A stretch of 64,000 bases of DNA, from positions 143,491 to 207,490 of the forward strand of contig CAJNOL010000182.1 in NCBI GenBank assembly GCA_905250125.1, written 5' to 3'. Made by a program: the position numbers and the translations under genes. Source of the DNA: Rotaria sordida. Its lineage: Eukaryota > Rotifera > Eurotatoria > Philodinida > Philodinidae. This document shows positions 53,666 to 64,000 of this stretch, piece after piece (positions within the stretch are counted from its first letter, which is position 1; every line of letters begins with the position of its first letter). The notes beneath the pieces are model-generated. The model made no database searches and was not told the DNA's origin. It saw nothing but the letters and a program-made list of their open reading frames with translations.

Positions 53666-55763
53666 ATGGATTTATATGTTAATTCTGCATTAACTATAGT
53701 CGAACCATTAAGTTTTCATAAAGTACATGGTGATCAAATAAGATTAAGTGAGAATAATACTCGTGCAACTCGTGATCGACTAAATAATACTTTATTATTT
53801 ACAAATCGACCTATATTAGCAAATGAAATAGTTCAACTTTATATTGAAGAATTATCAAATGATTTTTATGGACTTATTCGTATTGGTTTAACAACAATTA
53901 ATCCTGATTCATTTACATCAGAAACATTACCAAAAACAATGCCAACAAACGATACTCGTGAATGGTTTGTACCATCACCACGTGGTCAACCAAATATTAA
54001 GAAAAATAAAACTATTCGCCTAAAATATACAGCTGAAGGTGATGTAAGTATTTATTTATTTATTGATCGAATTGTTTTTTTAATTGCTATAAAAAAAAAT
54101 CAACAGACACGTCAAATTAGATTTGCATGCAACTTGATTTAATCATGTAGAGAATCAAGAAGTAGTCTATTCTATTATTATAAATATCTATAGAATTATA
54201 TTTAAAAAATGGGAAGTCTGCGAGAAATCAAATTGATCCCGTTTTTCGAACTACTATGACTTTCATAGTTTTCATTCTTTAGTCTCATTAGTTCCATTAC
54301 AGTCCTTTTGAGTATGGGTTGGTTGTGCGTGTGTATGGATATGGTCCCTCCACTGACACCTCATTCCCACACCCGAATGAACTAAAGAGACTAAAACGAG
54401 ATAAATCTGATTTCTCTTGGATCATGATAGTATAATAAAAAAATGTTTAATATTCATACATCGGCGCTATTTGTCTCGTATTGTCTATTTTAAATCGTTC
54501 CCATTTGTATTCTACATGTTTCGGTAAATTTCTACATCGATGAAAATTGAGAATCGATCAAGAAAATATTTCTAAGAACTAAATGTGTGTCCATTGAAAG
54601 TAAAAAATGAATAATCTGATATGCATTTTAATAATAATGACAGGTTCTTCATAACGATAATAATTTATTAAATTACATCAATCCGAAAAAAAGTTTAAAA
54701 GATACTTTAAAACAAAATCTTTGTAACAAAGAATAAGCTTTTTGATTTAAAAAAATATCATCCTAAACTAGATTCATAGTCAAATAAATAATATGACATG
54801 CATTGTACATAATATTTCATCATACATATGAATAGCGAGACTATAATTTCAACATTTATTTAGATATTTATTGATTATGATGGTACAAGTTTTATTAAAT
54901 ATTTAACTGTATCACCTATAACAAAAGATATTTGGTGTGCACTTGATTTAAATGGTATTGTTGCACAAATACGTCTTATTCAAACTGAAGCACGTGTTCT
55001 AGCAAATCCTGTTGATCGAGCACGAGCACGTTATCTTCTATATACAAATAATCGTCAACAAGAAAATTCATCGATTTATTATAGTGGAGAATTATCATCT
55101 GGTTTTGTTACAATGAAAAATTGTGATGAAAATTGCGAAATATCAGATAATATAGCTGTAAAAAAAAATGCAACGTCATCAATTATTATTGATGAAAATC
55201 TTAAACGATGTATGTATATTGTTATGCAAATACTTGACATGGATCATACATTATCAACATATTTAACAATACGTTGTCTAATTGATGGAAGACCATCGAA
55301 TGAACATATAACATTAATTGATACATCATTTGATCATTTAACATTAGGCGATGAAATTGGTTTACGTGTATTACCTGATGGACATATTACATTTTCATGT
55401 GATAATCGTCACGTTAAACCATTATTTAATATAGATCTTACTGTTAATGATAATCCTGCTGTACAGCAAACATCATATCGTTTAGAATTTATTATGAATG
55501 GACGTGTAACCGGTCTTCGATTAGTTGGACTTTATCGACCAACTGATATAGAAGCACGAACTCTTCCACCAACTATTGGTGGTGGATGTCAAGCTACTAT
55601 ATTACATAGAGTATGTCCAAATGGTCTATCAGGTCTTTTATTACCATGTAGACATTTATGTGTTTGCTTTGAATGTGGTCAAGCTCTTGTCGATAGACAT
55701 TCATGTCCAAATGTCAAATGTCGTAAACCGGTCAAAGGTTGTATCAAAGTATATAAAGATTAA
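53666..55763 (+). CDS. Neuralized-like NHR protein with an atypical C-terminal RING
   Basis: Two exons, 53666-54043 and 54864-55763, total 1278 nt (425 aa). NHR 1 opens with LSFHKVHGDQIRLSENNTRA and includes GLIRIGLTTINPDSF; it continues in exon 2 with SPITKDIWCALDLNGIVAQI. A second NHR-like region (residues about 190-350) has the same strand pattern (LSTYLTIRCLIDG..LTLGDEIGLRVLPDGHITFSCD..LEFIMNGRVTGLRLVGLY). The tail has LLLPCRHLCVCFECGQALVD and CPNVKCRKPV. Compared with the RING of the 40.5 kb gene, the first CxxC pair is missing and the last pair is C-x4-C, so zinc binding and ligase activity are uncertain. A distant paralogue of the 40.5 kb gene, in opposite orientation. Confidence 0.88.
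54205..54425. repeat. Small inverted repeat in the intron of the 53.7 kb gene
   Basis: GAGAAATCAAATTGATCCCG near 54214 pairs with the reverse complement of CGAGATAAATCTGATTTCTC near 54398-54417, and AGTCTCATTAGTTC with GAACTAAAGAGACT. Arms about 70-90 bp: a small foldback remnant. Confidence 0.65.
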
Positions 55764-56872
55764 TTAACATTTTCTTCCCGTTGTTCATTTAATACTATTT
55801 TTTACATAATTTTTTTTTTCATGATAATTACTTGTGTGTTCGCAAGTCGAATTGAAGATAATAAATTAAAGAACATGTTTATTGTTAAATGAATTTAAAA
55901 TGAAATGCTTTGAAATAATAGTTTGATGTAAAAGTCTTTGACATATTTGAGATGGATATATGAATGATGTATAAAATAAAAAAGATGGAATAAAGAAATA
56001 ATTAACGTAAAAAAATGTGACAAACATAAAACAAAATAAGATAAGAAATATATCAGTTGAATTTTGTTTTGTATAAAATAAATCAGACAGATTTCAGTTT
56101 GAAAAAAAAAGCTATTGAGGAAGTATAAAAGACAGTTTTTTAAACTTTCAAAGGTAATTAAAGAAATTATCTTTTTATTATCATATGTTTTTATTGTATA
56201 TCTCTGTCAAAAAGTTATTCTTTTTATGCGTAGAAAATTAAGTCAATTGAAGAAAGAAAACTACAAAATATGATCTCCTTTTTTCTATCTTTCTGTTTAT
56301 TTACTATAGCGTATGATTGCTTGTTGTTGTGAAACAATAGATTTGTTTTCTTTTAGATTTCAAATTAAACCGTCATTCAAGTAGATGAGAATTTCTGAAT
56401 ACGTGTTTAAACACTCTACTTGCAATTTGCGTTTGAGCATTTTCATGGTCATCTAAAAAAGATTTTTTAAATCATTTATTTTCATTATAAAAGATGTATA
56501 GAAATGGTTAGAGCGGCAAGTTTTATATCTGAGAAACATCTAAAAAGTTTTCTCACAATATTTTTCACATAGAACACCAATAAAAAGAAAGTCTTTTTCT
56601 ATCTGAAAAATACATGAATATATTGCGTAAAAATAAATTTACATATTTTTTCAGATATAAAAGTTACTTTTTTAAGTGTTTTGATACATCTTTTATGATA
56701 AAGATAGATGCTTTTGGTGTTCTCTGAATGGTTGAACATTGATAATTCTAATTGATCATGATATAAGGAGTACCCGAGAAGTTCTGAAATGATTTTAAAA
56801 TTCAGCATTTTCGCATTCAACAAAAGTAAACTCGTTGAAACATTGATAGATTATTCGATCTATTTAGTACTA
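55764..56872. other. 3' flank of the second NHR gene
   Basis: 3' UTR (AATAAATTAAAG near 55859) and AT-rich sequence. No supported gene. Confidence 0.5.
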
Positions 56873-57618
56873 AATAAGTACAAAGTTTGAGGTCTATAGC
56901 TTTTACAACGGATGAGAACCGGTAACAACATTGACATGGACTATTTTTTCGATTTTCTTTCTCATCTTGATTATTATATTTAAAATAATACAACTTTTCG
57001 AAATGAAAAACAAACCGTATTAAGTTATCAATGTTCGTATATTTGATTATCATGCTCACCGATTGCTAATTTTAATTGTGCTGGTATGTTATCTATCATT
57101 CGTTGACCTAAAGAAACATTAAATCTCTTTTATTCCTTTTTAATGTCATTTTTCAAGATGATTAGGATTCTAAATAATGGATGTACGTGACTATGAGTGT
57201 CGTCAAATATTTTTTTATCTATCGAATGAGTCGATAAATTGTGCTGTAAAGCTAACCAGCGTTTGACCTATAGAAAACATTTGGCTGCATTAAAGGAGAG
57301 ATTATATGGGTGGCAATATAGTAATATTAGACAATTGAAAGATGGCATTAAAAAGGAATGAAAGAAATTTAATGTTTCTTTATGTCAATGAATAATAGAT
57401 AACATACCAGCACGATTAAAATTAGCAATTGATGAGCATGGTAACCAAATATACGAACATTGATAACTTAATATGGGTTTTATTATTTTGAAAAGCTCTA
57501 TTTTTATTAAAAATAATAATCAAGATGAGGAAGAAAATCGAAAAAATAGTCCATGACAATGTTGTTACCAGTTCTCACCCATTGTAAAAGCTATAGATCT
57601 TAGACATTGTAGTTTATT
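56873..57618. repeat. Foldback element 5
   Basis: The left arm (about 56873-57165) recurs inverted at about 57330-57618. Shared words include TCTATAGCTTTTACAA, GGTAACAACATTG, CGATTTTCTTTCTCATCTTG, TATTCGTTG-like and TTAATCGTGCTGGTATGTTA variants. The spacer is about 165 bp. No ORF that makes sense. Confidence 0.88.
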
Positions 57619-58032
57619 GCACAAAGAATTCGGTCCATGCAGTTTTTGAAGGTTGTGACTGATGTTCATCGAAATTGATTGCTCTTGCAAAACTCTATTT
57701 TACAAAAAATGTCAATTTTCAAATTTTCTTTGATTAAAGAGTCAAGAATAGATCTAAATAATTTTATCAAAGCTGATATTGATTGAGCTTTTGATGCGCT
57801 ACATTTTAGTGAATTTTTTTATTAGAATTTGTTCCACGTAACTCAAAATAATTGAGAAATAGAAATTTTTCAAGCTGCAAGAACTTTTTAGAGGTGTTTA
57901 GTTTTTGATTAGTCCTCGGTTCTAGAAAAAAATATCTGGTATAAAATTTGTAGTTCAGACATTTCTCTTTCCAACAAAAAAAATTTCATTGGTTTAGAAG
58001 TTGGCAATATGATGTAACAAAACTTGATGTTT

Positions 58033-58053
58033 GTCCAAAGACTTTTGCACCAC
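58033..58053 (-). repeat. Orphan mariner-like inverted-repeat end
   Basis: On the minus strand the sequence reads AGTGGTGCAAAAGTCTTTGG preceded by TA-rich sequence, the usual style of Tc1/mariner tips. A weak candidate partner is TTGCACAAAGAATTCGG near 57618. The element could not be delimited. Confidence 0.45.
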
Positions 58054-58183
58054 TTATTATTTTTAATCTGAGCGAAAAAAAAATTTCTTTAATTACAGTA
58101 TTTGTTCAGCAATAAAACAAGATGCATCGTCGTATGAAGACGTACAGAATAGTAAACTAATTTTCCAATTATCAATTTAAAGA

Positions 58184-58285
58184 CTGAAGGAGAGGATGAT
58201 CAACATGTTAAATTTGTTAGTATTTTCTTTACAGAAAAAAAGAAAATTCTTTCATTAAGTTCGGATAAGACATTTCGAATAAACG
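58184..58285 (+). pseudogene. Stray exon-like fragment, possibly WD40-type
   Basis: An open stretch TEGEDDQHVKFVSIFFTEKK followed by KILSLSSDKTFRIN ends at a good donor (AAC|GTAAGT). The LSLSSDKTFRI part resembles a WD-repeat strand pattern (..LSGSDDKTIRIW). No partner exons found; treated as a remnant. Confidence 0.3.
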
Positions 58286-59448
58286 TAAGTTTTCAAGAAA
58301 CATTGAAATATACAATAATAAGGTCAGGGTAACATTCATTTTTAATTAACAATCTTCTTTTTAAAGTTGTAACTGTTAATCATTTTGTCATTTTCGACAT
58401 AATCTTTTTTTTATCATAAGATCAATTGATTCTTTAATTTGAAACAAAGTGAATAAGTAAATGCTTACCATTTTCAGCAATATGGATTTTCATTGATTTA
58501 ATATCTTCGATAAAGGCTATGATCATATTCCTACAATGCCAATCAATCTCAGTTGATAAAAGCATCTATATTACATATTAATCTGTTAAATTTCGTAGTT
58601 TTACTTTTTGTTTTTTGAAAAATTCCATAAAAATTCATTGAAATTTTTTTTATTTTATTTCAATCAAAATCTTTCGAATGTCTTCTCTGAAAATATCTTG
58701 GTTGATACTGAAATTCTTTCTTTTGTTTTTGATTGAAATAAAAAAAAGTGTACGGTTATCATAAACCAAAATAGTTTTTCTTTTCTTTATTACTCAAAAT
58801 AAAAAAATATATGAGTGAAACCTTAAAAGAAAATTTCTTTTTCTTTGATTAATATTTTTATTTATATGACATCGAACGAAATAGTACTGCTTATTTCTAA
58901 TAATTTACATTATGAGAAAGCTTGAACATTTGTATCAAAAAAACAAATGTGAAACTATCAAAAAGAAAAAGTTTTATGAATTATATTTGATAATTTTATT
59001 TTCGATAATTAATTTTAATTTTAACACAATATATTTCTGATTTAATGCCATATAAAAACATTTTCGAATATTGACTACTTATTAAAAAGATATATACGTT
59101 TAATTTAGGATTTTATTAATCATGAATGAAGATAAAAAAATTGAAAGAACAAATTTTATTTAAAGAAGTATACAGTTTACTTCGAAATATTGAAAAATTG
59201 TTTATAGAAAAATAGATGCATCGATGGTTAATACATTCCATGAAGTTATTTTTCAATATAATTTTGTTTGGTTTCTTTCGCATCGTGAACAACAATCAAT
59301 AGTTTGTGTATGTCAAATATCTTAGACAACGAACAACAACGTGTTTATGGACTCAGAGAAAAGGAGAGAGAGAGAGAGAATAAAAGAACTCAAAGAAAAA
59401 TCTACTTCATTATTTTTAATAAGCAACATATTTTATTTTTCATTGACA

Positions 59449-62185
59449 ATGCAACAAAAAGAATTTCTTGTCGGTTTTATTTTGATTTTAATTGTAAGTA
59501 TTACATAAGCTTATTTAAGGATTTTTTTTTCATCTATTTTTATTTTTGAACGATAGTCATTATTAGTTAATTTTGTTCAACCATCAACTTTGACTAATTT
59601 ATGTCCTGGTACATCTTCGTGCAATTGTACACTTGCGAATAATACAAATTTAGATATTGTTTGCAGTCCAACACCCGTTCTTACTGAATTACCAACACTT
59701 ATCAATGAAATACTTCAAGCAAGTGTTACTCAATTACGTGTTAGTTCATCAACAGTTGGTAGTCATGGTCCTCTAATAACATTACCAACAAATATGTGTT
59801 CATCATATCCAAATATTGCTATACTTGATCTATCATTAAATACTATAACTGGTTTATTAAATACATCTGAACTTGCATGTTTAGGTTCAAATTTAATTAA
59901 TATTGATTTTTCAAATAATTATATAGATGATATTGATTTAAATTTTTTTCAAATAACTGATCGATTACAATCAATAAATCTTTCTCAAAATAATTTAACA
60001 ACAATGCCTATGATTGATCAAGAAACATTTGTTAATTTTCCTTCAACAATTATTTTAATGAATTTTAGTTATAATCAAATAATTAATGCTGATCTTTGGC
60101 CTTTATTTGTTAAAACTCGTAAATAAAATTGTTTTTCTTTTTTCATTTCTCTATTGAATATTTTTATCATTTTAGAAAAATATATGGCTATTGATATGAG
60201 TAATAATTTAATTGAAAATTATACAAATCAAGTTCCAATATATGTTAAACAATTTACTGAAACACCAGATCCACGTGATTTTTATTTAAATAATAATCAA
60301 CTTAAACGTTTATCTGATATTTTACTTGAACAATATGGTGCATGTTCAACAATTAGTCCAATAAGTACAGCTTATTTTTTAGTTGGTATATCAAATATAT
60401 TATTAACAAATAATCCTTTAATATGTGATTGTGAATCATATTATTTAGTAACATATATTAATGATCATATAGATGATTTTCCACAACTAATGAATGGTTC
60501 AGCTCTATTAATACAAGCAATATGTACATCACCTGAATCAACTTTCGGACAAAGATATATTTTTTCAAATTTTTCTACATCAGATTCATGTCAAAATTAT
60601 ACATTACCAAATACAACAGATATTTTTTGTTCTGTTTATTCAAATGAAACAAGTTTAACATTAGCACCACCAACATATTGGACAAGTTCAACAACAATAT
60701 TTACAACAATTATTAATGGAAATCAGACAACATCTAATTCAGATGGAGTAAATTAATTTTAATTTATTCAAATTCAAATATTTATTTTTCTTTTTAGAAT
60801 ACTGGTACTAATACAGATGGTTCATCAAGATCTACATCACCATCATGGTATATTATTTTAGGAATTGTACTTGGTATTGCATTAATACTCTTTTTCATTG
60901 TACTCGGTGGTTACTTATGTAAAGATAGATTATTTCCACAAAAATATCATTCAAAATTATCATTAAATGGTCTTAAACCACGTCGAGCTTCAATGTCAAC
61001 ATCAACATGTGGTGTTGATGATCAAGATAATGGAATGCTTCAATTGGTATTATTATTATTATTATTATTATGAATAAATTATATTATTCTTTTTGTTTTT
61101 TTTTTGACTTTCATAGGATGATCATGGAATACATTCAGATCGTGCATCACTAAATGGTAATTACTGTGATTTTTATTTAATTTAAATATATATACATATT
61201 AAAATATACTCAATAATTTTCTTAGAAAAAGTCTATTGGTCATGATTTATTGAGAAAATTTTAGAATTTATCCTCTTTGTTGTTATTGTTGTTGTCAAAA
61301 TTGGAACTTTTTTCGATTTATCTTTTAGATAAGATAGTAATAATTCTTCTTACATTAAAGAAAAAACAGAATTAGTTATTTGATTTGAAATAAATTATAA
61401 AAAAAACAACCAAGCTTTTGTTTCTATTCAATTCTTCATTTTAAATTAATGTTTCTTTCAATTGAAATCAACTAATCAATAAAATATATATATGTTTTTT
61501 ATTTGTAATTCATTTAGGTTGGAGTGATAAAATAAATCCTGAACAAGAAACTCAAACATGTTTTCAAATAGTTCGTACAAAACCACCTAGTGGTTTAACA
61601 CGAAATCCACAAAATATAAGAAAAACTAATAGTCTTCAAAATTCATCTCGTGAACGTAAATTATCATTATCAACTTCAACTGAAGTTGCAACAAATACAA
61701 CAAATATCGTTAAAGGTATTCCAATACCATCAATATCAAATAAAATTTCTTCAAATGATAATCCTACAATATCTAATACAAGTACATCTGAATTAAATAT
61801 GACATCAATTTCACTTACACCATCAAAACGTGCTAAACTTTTACCACAAGTTAAAAATGCAATTGATGCTGATTCAGCAAATAATAATTTATTGAATACA
61901 TCAGCAGGTGCACTTATTACTAATCAAAGGCAAAGACGTCGTAGTTCAATGTGGTTACGTAAACAACATCAAAATACAATAACACCACTACCTACACGAC
62001 CACAATCTATGATTGCACATAAAAATATTTTTGATAATGATGATTCTACTAATGAAGAAGTATCTTCAATTCCAACAATGGAAAGTTTATCTAGTAAATC
62101 ATCTAAACCACCATTACGAGCTTTACCATTACTTAATATTACAGTTGTACCTGCTTGGATTGACGATAATATCGATCAGAAATGA
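59449..62185 (+). CDS. Leucine-rich-repeat single-pass membrane protein
   Basis: Exons 59449-59493, 59557-60118, 60176-60747, 60798-61046, 61117-61156 and 61518-62185 total 2136 nt (711 aa). The 45-nt first exon supplies a signal peptide that continues into exon 2 (FILILI-SLLVNFVQ). A Cys-rich cap follows (NLCPGTSSCNCT), then about six LRRs (IAILDLSLNTITGL, LINIDFSNNYIDDI, LQSINLSQNNLTTM, IILMNFSYNQI, MAIDMSNNLI, FYLNNNQLKRL). Next is a C-terminal cap (NNPLICDCESYYLVTYINDH with later Cys), a Ser/Thr-rich stalk with many N-glycosylation sites, a membrane helix at about residues 410-434 (WYIILGIVLGIALILFFIVL) and a 275-residue basic, Ser-rich cytoplasmic tail without TIR or kinase domain. Likely a cell-surface adhesion or receptor protein. 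The first exon is a prediction; the rest is firm. Confidence 0.9.
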
Positions 62186-62754
62186 TTGAAATGTTTTTGA
62201 TTTCAGAAATTATTTATAACTTTCTTTTTTTCTTTTTTTTTTTATTTGATTTTTATTTTTGTAATATTATTGAATATATATTTCTATAAACTGAATGAAA
62301 ACAAATATTTTCATATGATAAATTTATCCATATAAATACTATGTATTACATCATTAAAGTCATAATAAAAGTTTCAAGATTTTTACATTTATTGGATGTA
62401 ATTCGATGAAACGAATTATTTTGAAAGTGAATATTTTATTCAATGAACTAGTCGTATGCATTTGGAAATAGAACAAAATATTCTTCATCTATAGTCGATT
62501 ATTTATCAATATAATATAAAAAAGTAACAATTATTAACTAGTATCTCACATAGCTATTTTATTTTATCAGTTTTAAATGATATAGTTTCTAGATATGATT
62601 CATATCATTGATAAATTTATTGAATTAAACAATTCTGAATCCAATCTAATGATTTGAATACGATTCAATATGTTATAAACTCTTTTGAAACGAATCAATT
62701 ATTAACAAATTAAACGTGATTGTTATGAAGTATTATCAATAAAATTGACTGATC
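62186..62754. other. 3' flank of the LRR gene
   Basis: T-rich 3' UTR, then AT-rich spacer. Nothing else seen. Confidence 0.5.
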
Positions 62755-63404
62755 TAACGAGAGAGTATTTCTAAGTGTTAAATCGCTTTTGAATCGGGAC
62801 TATGTACATCATATAGAATCTAATATGCTATGAAAATTTTGAAAGGAGTTCGAGCTAATAACTTATTGCTGTCAAAATACTGTATTTTTACTGTATTTTC
62901 TAGCAGAATGCCATGGTTCCTCCTCATTAACACCAGAAAAAATTAAGTTTTGAATTTCAGCTTGAAACTTTGCATAGAGACAGGTCTTAACGAGAATAGC
63001 TTATTGTGAAAGGTTTACATTTTTTGATTGTACCTATTATAAAATCAGAACATTGGAATTTGCCTTGGTATGTAAGTGACATGAAAAACATACTTTTACC
63101 ATAGCCATATCTTAGAATAGAATCAATCAAAAGATTTTGAAACTTTTACAATATATCATTCTCATTAAGGCCTGTTTCTATGCGAAGTTTCAAGTCAAAA
63201 TTCGAAACTCAATTTCCTTGGTGATTCTGAAGAGGACCACGACAGTCTGCTAAAAAAGATACGGTAAAAAAACAGTATTTCGACAGCAATAAACTATTAG
63301 TTCGAACTCTTTTCAGAATATTCATAGGTTAATTAGAACCTACATGATCCACATAATACCGATTTAAAAGTGATTTGACACACTTAGAAATATCCCTTTG
63401 TAAG
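62755..63404. repeat. Foldback element 4b (second copy of the 38 kb family)
   Basis: An imperfect palindrome of about 650 bp with ends TTTCTAAGTGT near 62769 and ACACTTAGAAA near 63380. It shares GGGACTATGTACATCAT, AACTTATTGCTGTC, CTTGAAACTTTGCATAGA and TAAGGCCTGTTTCTATGCGA-type words with 37991-38634, in the same order, so both are copies of one family. No ORF. Confidence 0.88.
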
Positions 63405-63641
63405 TATCAGTTAGTAGGAAATTTTGTTTCATCTTTCTTTTACATTCACATTTTTCTAAAATTTGAACAATAAAATGGTATAAGCAAACAAAATTTTAAT
63501 AAAAGAAAAATAATATTTAAATTAAATAAATAATATATGGGATAAATAATAACTAAAAATACGATAAAACATGCAACTACTCTAGCACACATGACACAAT
63601 ATAAAAGTTTTTTGTATATGATCAAACGAGTTATAAAATAA

Positions 63642-64000
63642 TTAAATAAAACTTGAAAGTCCACTTCGTTGAAGAATATTTGCCAGCGCAGGATTAAAAC
63701 CTTGAATTCCTTGAGAATGATTTAAATTATGTCCATTGTTTATCACTGTTGCTGTTGCTGTTGGATTACTTGAATATGATTGTTGACCAAAATTTTGAAC
63801 ACCACCTTTAGCAACATTAACTTGTGGTCCACCAACACCAAAATCACCCAATACTGGTCCACCAGCATGAACACCTCCCAGTACTGGTCCACCAAAATCA
63901 CCCAATACTGGTCCACCAAAATTACCCAATACTGATCCACCAAAATCACCCAATACTGATCCACCAAAATCACCCAATACTGATCCACCAAAATCACCCA
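63642..64000 (-). CDS. Gly-rich repeat protein, C-terminal part (runs off the window)
   Basis: Open on the minus strand from the window edge to the stop at 63642-63644. It begins with an 8-residue repeat (GGPVLGDF and variants, at least five copies), then VGGPQVNVAKGGVQNFGQQS, an Asn/His-rich stretch and the end NPALANILQRSGLSSFI. Such proteins are often structural or extracellular, but function is unknown. The start lies outside the window. Frequent Gly codons make it locally GC-richer. Confidence 0.65.
   Translation of the reverse strand, partial: GDFGGSVLGDFGGSVLGDFGGSVLGNFGGPVLGDFGGPVLGGVHAGGPVLGDFGVGGPQVNVAKGGVQNFGQQSYSSNPTATATVINNGHNLNHSQGIQGFNPALANILQRSGLSSFI
63837..64000. repeat. 24-bp coding tandem repeat
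   Basis: CCCAATACTGGTCCACCAAA plus four bases is repeated about six times, with a longer variant (VHA insertion) near 63866. It encodes the GG(S/P)VLG(D/N)F units and keeps the reading frame. Confidence 0.88.

Larger units (their letters stand above)
57619..59448. other. Intergenic region before the LRR gene
   Basis: AT-rich. Contains an orphan transposon end (58033-58053) and a short coding-like stretch (58184-58285). The right end, with an AG-rich repeat near 59356-59381, is the probable upstream region of the LRR gene. Confidence 0.45.

Noticed and set aside
63837..64000. Regular direct repeats suggesting CRISPR
   Set aside because: Contiguous 24-bp coding units without unique spacers, in an intron-bearing eukaryotic context.

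Overview
This window is nuclear DNA of a small invertebrate animal. It is strongly AT-rich, and its genes have many short introns with GT..TTTAG borders and A/T-ending codons. The gene set is metazoan: PKA catalytic subunit, two-pore K+ channel, SMAP-type ArfGAP, METTL22, Neuralized-type NHR/RING proteins and an LRR receptor. A bdelloid rotifer is my best guess, from gene style, the many transposon remnants and one glycosidase that looks bacterial or fungal in type. That assignment is inference. I saw no tRNA, rRNA or CRISPR.

Layout. 1-5.5 kb: PKA catalytic subunit (+, 14 exons). 5.5-19.2 kb: gene-poor, with one unrecognised 7-exon gene (10.5-11.6 kb), two foldback repeats and a complete but dead piggyBac element with TTAA target duplications. 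19.3-22.7 kb: SMAP-type ArfGAP (-); its largest intron carries a foldback repeat whose centre was hit by a second piggyBac. 25-31 kb: two-pore K+ channel with three phase-compatible first exons. 31.2-36.5 kb: a compact cluster of METTL22 (+), a small membrane protein (-, overlapping METTL22 tail to tail) and a secreted alpha-galactosidase-like hydrolase (+) that starts 87 bp from the small gene. 37-40 kb: a foldback, decayed coding sequence and a Tc1/mariner-like element. 40.5-42.1 kb and 53.7-55.8 kb: two divergently oriented Neuralized-like NHR/RING genes. Between them lie a 2.5 kb composite foldback element, a palindromic MITE that splits a coiled-coil ORF, and a dead glycogen-debranching-enzyme gene. 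56.9-58 kb: another foldback and an orphan transposon end. 59.4-62.2 kb: single-pass LRR membrane protein (+). 62.8-63.4 kb: second copy of the 38 kb foldback family. The window ends inside a Gly-rich repeat protein (-).

All nine complete gene models were rebuilt by hand from splice sites. Each spliced length divides by three and each joined frame stays open. The most distinctive feature is the density of long imperfect palindromes: at least seven, in several sequence families, none with its own transposase, plus cases of one element inserted into another.
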